Source: Clostridia bacterium (lineage in GTDB: Bacteria > Bacillota > Clostridia > Oscillospirales > Acutalibacteraceae). Taken from it: a stretch of 64,000 nt of DNA. Positions 9,188 through 19,077 of this stretch are shown piece by piece (the first letter of the stretch is position 1; every line of letters starts with the position of its first letter). The stretch spans positions 186,001 to 250,000 of the forward strand of contig JAFZUV010000007.1 in the NCBI GenBank assembly GCA_017618135.1. Direction: 5' to 3'. The position numbers and the translations under genes are program-made. The notes beneath the pieces are model-generated. The model did not search any database, had not been told where the DNA came from, and saw only the letters and a list, made by a program, of their open reading frames with translations.

Positions 9188-10954
9188 ATGTCGGCGACTG
9201 AAGTATTGATTATTTTCGCAACGCTTGTCGGTGGTCTCGCATTCTTTCTTTACGGTATGAATGCCATGTCATCCGGGCTTGAGCAAATGGCGGGCGGAAA
9301 ACTTGAAAGTACGCTGAAAAAGGTTACAAGAAGCGGAGGACTCAGCTTCTTTTTGGGTGCGGGAATTACCATTGCGATACAGTCGTCTTCGGCTATGACG
9401 GTAATGCTGGTGGGTCTCGTAAACTCCGGTATTTTAAACTTTGCCGATACATTCAGTATAATAATGGGTTCCCATGTCGGAACCACCTTGACCGCGTGGA
9501 TTTTGACTTTAAGCGGTGTTTCCGGCGATAATTTCTTTTTAGTGCTGCTTCAGCCGTCAACATTCGCGCCTATACTTGCGTTTGTGGGCATTGTGCTCAA
9601 AATGGTTTCAAAGAAGCAAAAGCGCCGCAATTTAGGTATGATACTGATTGGATTTGCAGTCCTTATGGCCGGTATGCAGATGATGAGCAACTCGATGAGC
9701 TCATTTAAAAACGATCCGCATTTTTTGAGTATATTGACTGCCTTCAAAAGTCCTGTAATAGCACTGCTTGCTTCGATTGCTTTTACAGGAATTATTCAAT
9801 CGTCTGCCGCGACGGTCGCCATAGTTCAGGCTTTGGCTCTTTCGGCGTATGCTACGGATAACCCAATAACATATCAAATAGCAATACCGCTTGTAATAGG
9901 TGCGAATATAGGTACTTGTATGACCGCCCTGATATCAAGTATCGGTACTAATAAAAACGCGAAGCGTGTTGTTGCGATGCATATATACACCAATGCCTTT
10001 GGCGGTATCATATATATTATAATTCTATATATTGTGATGCTTGTACGACCGGATATACTCAATACACGAATAAGTATTTTCGGTGTGGCGGTTATTCACA
10101 GTATGTTTAATATCGTTAATACTCTTTTGTTCACACCGCTTAAGAAGCCGATAGTCGCTCTTTGCCGAAAAACTATACGGAACGATAAGGCTGAAAAGCA
10201 TACCGTGTTTTTGGACGAGCGTTTGTTCAACAATCCGCCGATCGCTATTATGGAGTGTCGCCGTCTTGTGAATGAAATGGCTGATATAGCGTGCAAAGCG
10301 GTAGTCGAGGCTATTAATACTATATACAAATATGATGAATCCGTGATTGAAAGCGTAAAGGAAGCTGAAGCCTTGACCGATAAGTATGAGGATAGGCTTA
10401 GCACATATTTGGTAAAAATTTCAAGCAAGAGCATTTCACCTGATGATTCTCACACCGTCGCGCGGTTACTTCACGGAATAAATGATTTTGAGCGTATAGG
10501 CGACCATGCTCTTAACCTTTGCCAGAGAGGCACAGAAATAAAAGAGAAGAATATAGTTTTTTCGAAAGAGGCGAAAGAAGAGCTGGATGTTATTACCGGT
10601 GCTCTTAAGGAGATAATAGGTATAACTAAAAATTCTTTTATAAAAGACGATACCAATGAAGCTTCATTAGTAGAGCCGCTTGAACAAGTAATAGATAAGT
10701 TGAATTATGAAATAAAAGACCGCCATGTCAATCGCTTAAAGGTGGGTAAATGTACGGTAAGTCTCGGCTTTGTTTATTCGGATATACTTGCTGATTATGA
10801 GAGAATATCTGATCACTGCTCAAATATAGCGGTTTATACATTACAACAGAACTCCGAAAGAATTAATCCCCATAAGTTTTTAGGAGAGGTAAAAACGTCG
10901 AATAAAGAATTTAACAGGGAATTTAAAATGTATTCTGCAAAATACGCATTGTAA
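9188..10954 (+). CDS. Na+/Pi cotransporter family protein with C-terminal PhoU-like domain
   Basis: Two inverted repeats of membrane helices carry the family's QSSSAMT (about residue 60) and QSSAATV (about residue 205) motifs, and GANIGTCMTA follows. These line the phosphate/sodium path in type II Na/Pi cotransporters. From about residue 340 to 560 there is a helical PhoU-like domain with HGINDFERIGDHALN and a second DYERISDHCSN copy. It probably imports or exports phosphate at the cell membrane, with the PhoU part acting as a regulator. It starts 15 bases after glyQS and ends at a strong terminator. Confidence 0.92.
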   Translation: MSATEVLIIFATLVGGLAFFLYGMNAMSSGLEQMAGGKLESTLKKVTRSGGLSFFLGAGITIAIQSSSAMTVMLVGLVNSGILNFADTFSIIMGSHVGTTLTAWILTLSGVSGDNFFLVLLQPSTFAPILAFVGIVLKMVSKKQKRRNLGMILIGFAVLMAGMQMMSNSMSSFKNDPHFLSILTAFKSPVIALLASIAFTGIIQSSAATVAIVQALALSAYATDNPITYQIAIPLVIGANIGTCMTALISSIGTNKNAKRVVAMHIYTNAFGGIIYIIILYIVMLVRPDILNTRISIFGVAVIHSMFNIVNTLLFTPLKKPIVALCRKTIRNDKAEKHTVFLDERLFNNPPIAIMECRRLVNEMADIACKAVVEAINTIYKYDESVIESVKEAEALTDKYEDRLSTYLVKISSKSISPDDSHTVARLLHGINDFERIGDHALNLCQRGTEIKEKNIVFSKEAKEELDVITGALKEIIGITKNSFIKDDTNEASLVEPLEQVIDKLNYEIKDRHVNRLKVGKCTVSLGFVYSDILADYERISDHCSNIAVYTLQQNSERINPHKFLGEVKTSNKEFNREFKMYSAKYAL

Positions 10955-10967
10955 AAAGTATAATCTG

Positions 10968-10994
10968 AGAGCCTCCGGTTTTGCCGGAGGCTCT
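10968..10994. terminator. intrinsic terminator between convergent genes
   Basis: An 11-bp GC-rich stem (10968-10978 with 10984-10994) with a 5-base loop is followed by TCTTT. It lies between the convergent Na/Pi gene and the BY-kinase gene. Confidence 0.9.
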
Positions 10995-11000
10995 TCTTTG

Positions 11001-12533
11001 TCATTGTTTATTGTCTTTATTCTTTTCTGGTTCCTCAAAGTATTTACTTGCGTACTTGTTTGCATAACCGTAGCCATAGCCGTAGCCGTATCGTTTATAT
11101 CCATATCCGTACCGCCTGTATCCGCCTAAATATCCGTACCTCGAATACCCGTAACGGCCATAACCGTACCCGCCGGATGATGGTGAGTAATCATTGAGAA
11201 TAAACCCGATAAAGTGAGCTCTGCTGTAAAGAATATACTTAAGCGCATTCTTGATATCGGTGATGGTTGAGTTGTTACATTTTTCAACAAATAGTATATC
11301 ATCGCACAAATCGGCAATAGCCGCCGCGCTGGGTATAAGCTTGCAAGAAGGCATATCAACGATAATGTATTCATAAGTTTCCCGCGCAAGATCAAAGAAT
11401 TTTTTGAAACAGGTATTGCTGTATTTTACGCTTTTGTTTCCCGCAAACGCAATGTCAAAATTATCCTTATAATGCTTTATCACATTTTCAAATTCCAAAT
11501 GGGAGGCGGCAAAATCACTTATGCCAATGCAGCTGTCGGGCGATTTGAGCAGATAGCTTTGCAGTGCTCGGCAGGATAAGTCCATATCTATAAGCATGGT
11601 TTTATGACCATTATCAGCAAAGGCTTTGGCGATTGAAAAAGCGGTTACTGTTTTACCTTCTTTTCGAGCGGTTGAGGTTATGGCAATAACCTTGTCATCA
11701 GAGCTGATAAGCGACTGTATGCGTTTTCTTGCGGATCTCGCCGCTTCAATGAATACCGAATCGGTAAAAGAGATTTTTGAAGGTCCGTTTTTATTTTTAC
11801 TGTTGCGTTTTATATTTACATGAGGCAATTCGCTTATGCAGTGACTGTTAAGCTTATAAGTTATATCATTCTTGTCGTGTATGGTTTCGATTTTGAGCGA
11901 CCACAAATAGAATATAAGAATATTAACGATAAAACCGGCAACAGCGCCTGTAAGAATACTTGACCACCAGGTAGCTGTATTATAAGGATCAGAGGGTTTT
12001 TCGGATTTATATATAATGTTAATCCTTGTATCACCGATTATGTACTCAGAAAGGCGTGGGAATGTTTTTAAAAACGATTCCAACACTTCATATGAGTCAT
12101 CTGGTGATGTACTGTCAACATTAACTTGTATTATGTTTGATTTAACCACAGGATCAGCGGTAATTTTCGCATTGATGCCTTTTCCCAGATCGTACTGTAT
12201 TGCCTGGCGTAAATTATCCGACTCAACGACATACGGGAATGTTTCGCTCATTTGCTGTGCAAAGGTGGAAACATAATTGAATTTATAAACTGATGTGCCG
12301 TCTTTTGAATCACTTGAAATAAGAGGTGTTATGGAAAATGTTGCGGAAGATCTGTAAAGCGGTACTGTAAAAAATGCTGCATATCCCGCATATCCTGCCA
12401 TAAACAATATCATTACCGCTACAAATATTACAAAATGCTTTTTGGCGGTTTTATAAATATCGGAAAAAGTGTAAAAAATATTGCCGAAGTTTTCTTCATT
12501 CTGATTTTTGGTTTCGTTATTTTTTTTACTCAA
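11001..12533 (-). CDS. Wzz domain - bacterial tyrosine kinase with tyrosine-rich C-terminal tail
   Basis: The 510-residue protein has an N-terminal Wzz domain between two membrane helices (about 33-55 and 185-210). A cytoplasmic BY-kinase domain follows, with a P-loop TARKEGKT and Walker A' TMLIDMDLS. The last 65 residues are dominated by Tyr, Gly and Arg (repeats of the GYGYGRYGYSRYGY type). This is the autophosphorylation cluster of such kinases, here unusually long. Family members control polysaccharide chain length and export. It is the last gene of a three-gene operon with another Wzz/BY-kinase and an Ig-like protein. Confidence 0.92.
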   Translation of the reverse strand: MSKKNNETKNQNEENFGNIFYTFSDIYKTAKKHFVIFVAVMILFMAGYAGYAAFFTVPLYRSSATFSITPLISSDSKDGTSVYKFNYVSTFAQQMSETFPYVVESDNLRQAIQYDLGKGINAKITADPVVKSNIIQVNVDSTSPDDSYEVLESFLKTFPRLSEYIIGDTRINIIYKSEKPSDPYNTATWWSSILTGAVAGFIVNILIFYLWSLKIETIHDKNDITYKLNSHCISELPHVNIKRNSKNKNGPSKISFTDSVFIEAARSARKRIQSLISSDDKVIAITSTARKEGKTVTAFSIAKAFADNGHKTMLIDMDLSCRALQSYLLKSPDSCIGISDFAASHLEFENVIKHYKDNFDIAFAGNKSVKYSNTCFKKFFDLARETYEYIIVDMPSCKLIPSAAAIADLCDDILFVEKCNNSTITDIKNALKYILYSRAHFIGFILNDYSPSSGGYGYGRYGYSRYGYLGGYRRYGYGYKRYGYGYGYGYANKYASKYFEEPEKNKDNKQ

Positions 12534-12554
12534 GTGCTCACCCCCCCTGCAGAA

Positions 12555-13916
12555 CTAAATCTGAGCTTCTACCTCAGGATTTTTTTTGCTTCTGAGTTCA
12601 GAAATGTCATTCAGAACACAGCCAACCAGCTTGTCTGATTTGATATTGATTATATAATCATTTATTGCTTCAACACTTACATAATCCTGGCGTACTACAA
12701 ACAACATACCATCACAATACTCGCATATTGTTTCTGCGTCTACCGCAACACCTCCCGGAGGCGAATCTATAAGTACAAAATCAAAGTCCTTTTCAAGCTT
12801 GTGTAATAGGTTAATGTAATTTTCCTCGCCTAAAGCTTTTGCGGAATTGAAGTGCTTTTCTGTGCCGCAAACAATATTTACATCCGTAACCTTGTCGTGC
12901 AATACAACGGACTCATAATCCGTCGTACCGGTGATGTAGGAGTAAATATCATTTTCGGGCTTAATCTCAATTTGCTTAAAGAACTTGTAAACTGCAGGAA
13001 GCTTAAGGTCCGAATCTACTATTACAACCTTTTTACCCATTGCCGCAAGCGATATTGCGATATTGACAATAATGGTTGTTTTTCCCTCGTTCTCAGCAAC
13101 GCTTGTAACAACAATAGACTTCATATGCTTTGTGCGTTGTATACTTTCAAGCTTAATCGCAATTTCCGAAAAACTGTTTCTGAAAGTGTAATCAATCAAA
13201 GGATTTGTAAGTAGCAAACCGTCGTTTTTAAGACCGATTTTTCTTTTACGCTTGTTTACATGATAGACAGAACCGAAAAGCTTACATTCAAGCATATCAT
13301 CAACATCTGACGGATTTTTAACCGTATCTCGCATAAATGATATAAGCAGTATAAGCGCTGTGCATATAAGCGCACCCAAAACACCGAAAACCAGCGAGTA
13401 TGCCATAGAAGCGGACGGATTTGATACCGATGTAGGTAAAAACGGCGCGGAAATAACGCTGATGATTATATTGCTGAATGAGTTATCTGTTATTTTCGGA
13501 TAGTTTTTATAGATAGATTTTAGAGTATCGTATGCCTTTTGCGAAGATATGTCGGTGACGGCAATATCAATAAGATTGGTCTTTTCCTTTTGGCGTACCG
13601 ATACAGATCCGGTCATGGGTTGTCCCATATCCTTTTCAACAAGCGCCTTAAGCGTGCTGCTCGAAAGTACGCTCTGGTATGTTTCGGAAATTTCAATGGT
13701 TCTTGAAAGAGAAGTGGATGTCGCGCTTGTTGTGTAACCGCTTAAGTTTACCGCTATAGTCATAGAGCTTGTGTATGTCTGCTTTTTTACAGCAAGGTAA
13801 TAAATTTGGCATCCGCAGAATCCCACAATACCGGCAAGAATTATTACCCACCAGTTGTAAAGCACATCCATAACCAATGTGAAGGCGTTTGCTCTTTTAA
13901 AATCTATGGTTTTCAT
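12555..13916 (-). CDS. Wzz domain - BY-kinase-like ATPase without tyrosine tail
   Basis: The 453-residue protein has the same plan as its downstream neighbour: a membrane helix (about 22-44), a Wzz domain, a second helix (about 172-195) and an ATPase with P-loop SVAENEGKTT and Walker A' VVIVDSDLK. The C-terminus, SELRSKKNPEVEAQI, has no tyrosine cluster. It may therefore act as partner rather than as self-phosphorylating kinase. The stop lies 22 bases before the next gene. Tandem CapA/CapB-like pairs are common, but two full-length fusions in a row are less so. Confidence 0.9.
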   Translation of the reverse strand: MKTIDFKRANAFTLVMDVLYNWWVIILAGIVGFCGCQIYYLAVKKQTYTSSMTIAVNLSGYTTSATSTSLSRTIEISETYQSVLSSSTLKALVEKDMGQPMTGSVSVRQKEKTNLIDIAVTDISSQKAYDTLKSIYKNYPKITDNSFSNIIISVISAPFLPTSVSNPSASMAYSLVFGVLGALICTALILLISFMRDTVKNPSDVDDMLECKLFGSVYHVNKRKRKIGLKNDGLLLTNPLIDYTFRNSFSEIAIKLESIQRTKHMKSIVVTSVAENEGKTTIIVNIAISLAAMGKKVVIVDSDLKLPAVYKFFKQIEIKPENDIYSYITGTTDYESVVLHDKVTDVNIVCGTEKHFNSAKALGEENYINLLHKLEKDFDFVLIDSPPGGVAVDAETICEYCDGMLFVVRQDYVSVEAINDYIINIKSDKLVGCVLNDISELRSKKNPEVEAQI

Positions 13917-13917
13917 A

Positions 13918-14715
13918 TTACGCCTCCTCTACCACTACTATCACGCGACCTCTTGTGAGCTCGCCAATCTCGTAATAAACGCTGTAAACGCCGGGAGTAT
14001 CGGGATCGAATTCGCTCGTGTTAATTCTTATATTATTGGGATTGTTTCCGTTGTGGGACAAAATATTCGCGCTAAAGTCCGGCTCTTCACCGGTCTTTGT
14101 GTAAATTATGTAACTGTTTAGCTTTACTTTCTTGACATCCGGATTATCGTCAACTACTATTGCTTTAAATGTTATCTCACTGGTGTCACCAAAGGAATTG
14201 GTGACTTTGCAGTTCACATCATATTCACCGGCATAGGTATTACTGTGGTTGCTTGATATTACCTTTACACGGTCGCTTATATCTCCGTCATAAACATCCT
14301 TGGCGCCTACAATACCATTTAAGTCGGTATTTGTTCTCACATATGTTATAAAGTCATTTTTAAGCGTAAATACAGGGGATCTGTAATCTGTAAATTTTAC
14401 ATGTTTCTCTATTTTGGCAACATTGTTATCGCTATCGCAAACCGCATAGTTTATTGAGGTTACACCCTTGGTTATAAAATAATTTTTTCTTTCAACCACT
14501 ATTTTTTCGGTAATATCGCCATCATGACTATCTGTTGCGGAGACGAACTTTAAAAGCTCTGAGTCGCTGGCGTTGCTCTTTACTTCTATATCTCCTTCAA
14601 CAGAGCATCTTATTGTCGGTTTTTCATTCATTTTTATACTTCTGAACCATAGGAGAGTTGCGGTGATGATTGAAATGACCGTAAGAATACAAACCAATAC
14701 TCTTAACCTGCGCAT
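13918..14715 (-). CDS. membrane-anchored protein with Ig-like (DUF5011-type) domains
   Basis: An N-terminal helix (about 5-25) anchors a 240-residue extracellular part. It contains two repeats of the bacterial Ig-like DUF5011 pattern: ATDSHDGDITEKI...INYAVCDSDNN and AKDVYDGDISDRV...YDVNCKVTNSFG. Such domains are surface spacers or adhesion modules. The stop is one base before the start of the Wzz/BY-kinase gene, so it belongs to the exopolysaccharide-control operon. A direct role in polysaccharide export is inference. Confidence 0.82.
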   Translation of the reverse strand: MRRLRVLVCILTVISIITATLLWFRSIKMNEKPTIRCSVEGDIEVKSNASDSELLKFVSATDSHDGDITEKIVVERKNYFITKGVTSINYAVCDSDNNVAKIEKHVKFTDYRSPVFTLKNDFITYVRTNTDLNGIVGAKDVYDGDISDRVKVISSNHSNTYAGEYDVNCKVTNSFGDTSEITFKAIVVDDNPDVKKVKLNSYIIYTKTGEEPDFSANILSHNGNNPNNIRINTSEFDPDTPGVYSVYYEIGELTRGRVIVVVEEA

Positions 14716-14775
14716 TGTTTATTTCCTCCCAGCGGGGCTACAGTGTACATAACCCCAGTCTATTCATACTTCTAA

Positions 14776-14804
14776 AGTATATCATACGAACAATATATAG
14801 TCAA
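14776..14804 (-). promoter_or_regulatory. promoter for the exopolysaccharide-control operon
   Basis: On the minus strand TTGACT (14799-14804), a 17-base spacer and TATACT (14776-14781) precede the Ig-like gene. Confidence 0.85.
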
Positions 14805-14835
14805 GGCATTTATGGTCTCAAATGCTTAATTTCTA

Positions 14836-14864
14836 TTGACAGAGTGGTACTAAAGTTATAAAAT
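14836..14864 (+). promoter_or_regulatory. promoter for the phosphohexomutase gene
   Basis: TTGACA (14836-14841), a 17-base spacer and TAAAAT (14859-14864) stand 26 bases before ATG 14891. It is back-to-back with the exopolysaccharide-operon promoter. Confidence 0.8.
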
Positions 14865-14890
14865 AAAATAAAGCTTTGCGGGGGTGTTTT

Positions 14891-16600
14891 ATGCATATGC
14901 GAGAATATAACAGGTGGCTTGAAAACGCCAAGCTTGATCCTGATCTTATAGCAGAGTTACAGTCTATGAAAGACGATGAAGTCGCTATAAACGATGCTTT
15001 TTATAAGGACCTTTCGTTTGGTACTGCCGGACTTCGAGGGGTAATAGGCGCGGGTACCAACAGAATGAATGTTTATACTGTGGGTAAAGCTACTCAGGGA
15101 TTGGCGGAGTATGTTAAATCGGTGTCTTGCAGTCCGGGTGTTGCAATAGCATATGACAGCCGAATAAAATCCGAAGCTTTTGCACGCGTCGCGGCGGAAA
15201 TACTTGCCGCAAACGGTGTTAAGGTATATATTTACAGAGAGATTATGCCTACTCCTATGCTCTCTTACGCTGTAAGGTATTTTAAGTGTGAGTCCGGTAT
15301 AGTTATAACCGCAAGCCATAATCCCGCAAAATACAACGGGTATAAAGCTTACGGACCGGACGGATGCCAAATGGGTCCCGAAGCCGCGGATTATGTGCTT
15401 TCCATTATGAATAAGGTTGATGTGTTCAGGGATATTAAGCGTATAAATTTTAAGGACGGTTTAAATAGCGGACTTATTGAGTATATAGGCGACGAAGTTA
15501 TCAATTCGTACTTAAATGAAGTTGAGAAATGCAGGGTAAACAGGGAATTGGATTTATCTGAAATTAAAATTCTTTATACTCCCCTTAACGGTACCGGCAA
15601 CAAACCGGTAAGAAGCATTTTTTCGAGAATAGGCGCTACAGATGTTACGGTAGTTAAAGAGCAAGAATTGCCTGACGGTAATTTTCCTACCGCGCCATAT
15701 CCGAATCCGGAGATTCGGGAAGCGTTCGATTGTGCCTTTAAAACTGCAAAAGAGGTTCATCCGGATTTGATAATAGCAACAGACCCGGATGCGGACAGAA
15801 CGGGTATTGCTGTAAGAAAAGGTGAAGACTACCTCTTGATTTCCGGTAATGATGTAGGCGCGTTGTTGTTTGAGTATATACTTAAGTGCCGCAGGAAAAA
15901 CGGAACTTTGCCGGAGCGTCCTTTTGCTGTCAAGACAATAGTTTCAACCGATATTTGCAAAAAAATCGCCGCTGATTACGGTTGTGAGCTCAAAGAGGTT
16001 CTGACCGGCTTTAAATTTATCGGAGAACAGATAGGAATACTTGAGTCAAAAGGTGAAGAAAACCGGTATGTTTTCGGCTTTGAAGAGAGCTACGGTTATC
16101 TCGCCGGTCCGTATGTTCGTGATAAAGACGCGGTAGTAGCTTCTATGCTTATTTGTGAAATGGCGGCTTATTATAAAAAAGAGGGTAAAGACCTATTAGA
16201 GGTTCTTGAGGATATTTACGATAAATACGGTTATTTTCTTTGCATTCAAAAAAGCTTTGTTTGTGAAGGTCAGGCGGGAATGAAGAAAATATCCGATACT
16301 ATGGAAAAAATACGCAGTAATCCGCCAAAATCAATTGCCGGTAATGATGTGTCCGTCTTCAAGGATTTTAAGGTTTCTGTCGCTACTGACTTCAATACCG
16401 GTAAAACTCAAAAAATTCTCCTGCCCAAGTCAAATGTTTTAGGCTTCTATCTAAAGGACGGAAGTTACTTTATAATCCGTCCATCCGGTACGGAACCGAA
16501 AATAAAGCTTTATGTTTGCGCTAATGGGAAAAGCAGGGTGAACGCCGCTGTCAAGCGCGATAAAATGATGAGTTATGGTACTGAGATTTTAGGTCTTTAA
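14891..16600 (+). CDS. phosphoglucomutase/phosphomannomutase (PgcA type)
   Basis: The 569-residue enzyme of the alpha-phosphohexomutase family has the catalytic phosphoserine loop TASHNP (140-145, Ser142), metal loop DPDADR, sugar loop GFEESYG and phosphate site RPSGTEPKIKLY. It interconverts hexose 1- and 6-phosphates, feeding nucleotide-sugar and polysaccharide synthesis. That fits the divergent exopolysaccharide operon. Length matches Firmicute PgcA. ATG 14891 follows GGGGGTG; an upstream TTG (14876) lies before that site and is less likely. Confidence 0.95.
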   Translation: MHMREYNRWLENAKLDPDLIAELQSMKDDEVAINDAFYKDLSFGTAGLRGVIGAGTNRMNVYTVGKATQGLAEYVKSVSCSPGVAIAYDSRIKSEAFARVAAEILAANGVKVYIYREIMPTPMLSYAVRYFKCESGIVITASHNPAKYNGYKAYGPDGCQMGPEAADYVLSIMNKVDVFRDIKRINFKDGLNSGLIEYIGDEVINSYLNEVEKCRVNRELDLSEIKILYTPLNGTGNKPVRSIFSRIGATDVTVVKEQELPDGNFPTAPYPNPEIREAFDCAFKTAKEVHPDLIIATDPDADRTGIAVRKGEDYLLISGNDVGALLFEYILKCRRKNGTLPERPFAVKTIVSTDICKKIAADYGCELKEVLTGFKFIGEQIGILESKGEENRYVFGFEESYGYLAGPYVRDKDAVVASMLICEMAAYYKKEGKDLLEVLEDIYDKYGYFLCIQKSFVCEGQAGMKKISDTMEKIRSNPPKSIAGNDVSVFKDFKVSVATDFNTGKTQKILLPKSNVLGFYLKDGSYFIIRPSGTEPKIKLYVCANGKSRVNAAVKRDKMMSYGTEILGL

Positions 16601-16643
16601 CCGTTATATTATTGAGGCAGTAGATAGTAAAGGAGATGTGTTT

Positions 16644-17774
16644 GTGTCTAAGCTCTTTGCGAGGTTTGCGGATTTTATACGCGAGACCGATAGGCTTTTA
16701 TTGTATTTATGCGTTGCCGCGTCTGTATTTGGGAGTGTTGAGATTTTAAGTGTAACACATCGCTTGTCTACTATTCGTCCGTTTGCAATTCAGTTGGTTT
16801 CTATGTTTGTAGGCGTATTTGCGGCACTGTTTATATCAATGTTTGAATTTGAAACTTTTTTAAAGCGTTGGTATCTTATTGCTGTTTTGGGCGTTGTGCC
16901 GGTAATACTTACATTTTTTATCGGATTTGCTCCTGAGGGAACAGACGATAAGGCGTGGCTTGATTTGGGCTTTACAACGTTTCAACCTGCCGAGCTGTTA
17001 AAAATAGCGTTTATTATCACCTTTGCCGCACATGTGAACGCTATTAAGCCCAACATCAATAAACTAAGGTATTTATTTCCTTTGGTGCTTCACGGTGCCT
17101 TTCCGGTAATTCTTATCCATATGCAGGGGGATGACGGTACTGCGCTGGTCTTTTTGATAATGTTCCTTTTTATGCTTTATGCGGCAGGCGTTTCATGGAA
17201 ATACTTTGTTTCCGCGATGTCGGCAATGATTATTGCTTCACCCATAGTTTATTTCTTTGTTATGAATGATGATCAGCGTAAGCGAATAGTAGGCGTTTTT
17301 AATATTGACGCCGATATAAAAGGTTCTACTTATCAGCAGTACCGCGCGCGTATGGCGCTTGCCAACGGGGGCGTTTTCGGTCAGGGATTGTTTAAAGGTA
17401 ATCTCACTCAGGTAGGAGGCGTACCGGAAGGCCGTAACGACTTTATATTTGTAAGCATCGGGGAAGAGCTTGGATTTATAGGTTGTGTCGTTGTTCTTAT
17501 ATTACTTGCGGCAATTTGTTTCAGAAGCATACATACGGCGCGCATTTGCAATAAGGATAGCGGTAAAATTATATGTGTGGGTTTCTTCTCTATGATTTTT
17601 GCGCAGATAGTTATAAATATAGGTATGTGTACGGCATTGCTTCCCGTAATCGGCGTAACCCTGCCTTTTTTCAGCTCGGGAGGCACTTCGTTGCTTTGTA
17701 CTTTTTTGGGCGTAGGACTTATCATGAGTGTTTACAAGCATAGGGATTCAAGAATAATTTATCTGCACGATTAA
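16644..17774 (+). CDS. SEDS-family peptidoglycan polymerase (RodA/FtsW/SpoVE)
   Basis: The 376-residue polytopic membrane protein has SEDS signatures: QPAELLKIAF, GDDGTALVF with the catalytic-region Asp, PEGRNDFIFVSIGEELGFIG, and the C-terminal LPFFSSGGTSLL. SEDS proteins polymerise lipid II together with a class B PBP. The motif details fit RodA slightly better than FtsW, but no mreB or pbp gene is adjacent to decide. GTG 16644 is used because AGGAG lies 8 bases before it. The next gene, rpe, starts 15 bases after the stop. Confidence 0.92.
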   Translation: MSKLFARFADFIRETDRLLLYLCVAASVFGSVEILSVTHRLSTIRPFAIQLVSMFVGVFAALFISMFEFETFLKRWYLIAVLGVVPVILTFFIGFAPEGTDDKAWLDLGFTTFQPAELLKIAFIITFAAHVNAIKPNINKLRYLFPLVLHGAFPVILIHMQGDDGTALVFLIMFLFMLYAAGVSWKYFVSAMSAMIIASPIVYFFVMNDDQRKRIVGVFNIDADIKGSTYQQYRARMALANGGVFGQGLFKGNLTQVGGVPEGRNDFIFVSIGEELGFIGCVVVLILLAAICFRSIHTARICNKDSGKIICVGFFSMIFAQIVINIGMCTALLPVIGVTLPFFSSGGTSLLCTFLGVGLIMSVYKHRDSRIIYLHD

Positions 17775-17788
17775 TTTTGGAGGTTATT

Positions 17789-18433
17789 ATGATTAAGATT
17801 TCACCGTCGGTGCTCACTGCCGATTTTTTAACGCTCGCAAAGGATATAGAAAAGCTTGAAGCGGCAGGTGTGGATATGCTTCACCTTGATGTTATGGACG
17901 GAGAGTTTGTCCCAAATATATCCTTTGGTAATCCTATAATAAAGTCAATAAAAGAACATACAAAATTACCGCTCGATGTGCATTTGATGATTGACAGACC
18001 GCATAGATACATAGATGAGTTCGCAAAGTACGCTGATTATTTAAGCTTTCATTATGAGGCCGGCTCAGATAATGAGGTTACCCTTAAAAGAATTCGTGAT
18101 TTGGGTGTAAAATCCGCAATCGTTATAAAGCCCTGCACGCAACCGGAGGAAATATTCGGTTTGTTGCCGCTTTGCGATATGGTTCTCGTAATGTCGGTTG
18201 AGCCCGGGTTCGGCGGCCAGAAATTTATGCCTTCGGCACTCGATAAGCTGTCAAAATTGCAGGTTGAAATAAAAAGACAAAATCTTAAAGTATTGCTTGA
18301 GGTGGATGGTGGGATAAATGCTGAAACTGCTCCACTGGCTGTTAAAGCCGGCGCGGATGTTTTAGTCGCGGGAAACTATATTTTTTCCGCTGACGATATG
18401 GTAAAGCGCGTGAGTGAAATAAAATCTCTCTAA
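17789..18433 (+). CDS. rpe: ribulose-phosphate 3-epimerase
   Basis: The 214-residue TIM-barrel enzyme has ISPSVLTADF, the metal and catalytic HLDVMDGEFVPN, LDVHLMI, MSVEPGFGGQ and VDGGI. It interconverts ribulose 5-phosphate and xylulose 5-phosphate in the pentose phosphate pathway. ATG 17789 follows GGAGG by 5 bases; the upstream in-frame TTG overlaps that site. The stop overlaps the convergent MecA-like gene by 4 bases with no terminator between. Confidence 0.96.
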   Translation: MIKISPSVLTADFLTLAKDIEKLEAAGVDMLHLDVMDGEFVPNISFGNPIIKSIKEHTKLPLDVHLMIDRPHRYIDEFAKYADYLSFHYEAGSDNEVTLKRIRDLGVKSAIVIKPCTQPEEIFGLLPLCDMVLVMSVEPGFGGQKFMPSALDKLSKLQVEIKRQNLKVLLEVDGGINAETAPLAVKAGADVLVAGNYIFSADDMVKRVSEIKSL

Positions 18434-18978
18434 AAGAATTCACATAGCTTTTCTAACGCTTTGGATGTGCATACGGGTTGCCAGTATTCTCTTATTCTTT
18501 CGGCTTCTGTTCTTCTGAGCTTTATCGTACAATACTCACATAAACCGGCAATCGTCTTTTTATTTTCGCGGTTTGATATGATTATCAGCGCATATTCTTT
18601 TCCGTTTGAATATAGTTCACTTTTTTCCGCTTTCAAAGCCTTCATACAATTCGTGGAAGCAATCATACTGTTACTGTCTTCGAAAACAAACACTATTGTT
18701 TTCATCTTCGCCGATTGGCGGTATTTTTTTGGTGAACCGTATATTTTTGTGAGAGTTATGGTGCATCCGTATTCCTTCGGCTTTACTTCTATCAATACCC
18801 GGTCACAATTTAACGGTAACAATGTGCATGGCGCGGCGGAGAGCAGCAGGCTATGTATTTTTATTCTGCATTCGGGGGCGTCATAATCAATCAGGTCATA
18901 ACCGCCGAATATTTTTTCAATTTCTTCATCACTCAGATACAATTCTATTTTATCGTCACGCATAGTATTGATTTTCAT
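18430..18978 (-). CDS. MecA-like adaptor protein
   Basis: The 182-residue protein begins KINTMRDDKIELYLSDEEIEKIF, which matches the N-terminal substrate-binding part of MecA. An acidic FVFEDSNSMIA segment and SELYSNGKEYALII resemble the C-terminal ClpC-binding half. MecA delivers substrates to the ClpCP protease. Here the sequence is shorter and divergent, so a ClpC adaptor role is likely but not proved. Start ATG 18978 follows GGGAGAAG; an earlier in-frame ATG at 19029 has no ribosome site. It is convergent with rpe. Confidence 0.72.
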   Translation of the reverse strand: MKINTMRDDKIELYLSDEEIEKIFGGYDLIDYDAPECRIKIHSLLLSAAPCTLLPLNCDRVLIEVKPKEYGCTITLTKIYGSPKKYRQSAKMKTIVFVFEDSNSMIASTNCMKALKAEKSELYSNGKEYALIIISNRENKKTIAGLCEYCTIKLRRTEAERIREYWQPVCTSKALEKLCEFF

Positions 18979-19077
18979 AATAATCTTCTCCCATATATTT
19001 AAGCATATCACTGTTTTTTTATCTTTCAAGCGGTAAAAACCGTATAGGCTGCCGTTTTTTTACAAAAGATAAAACCG

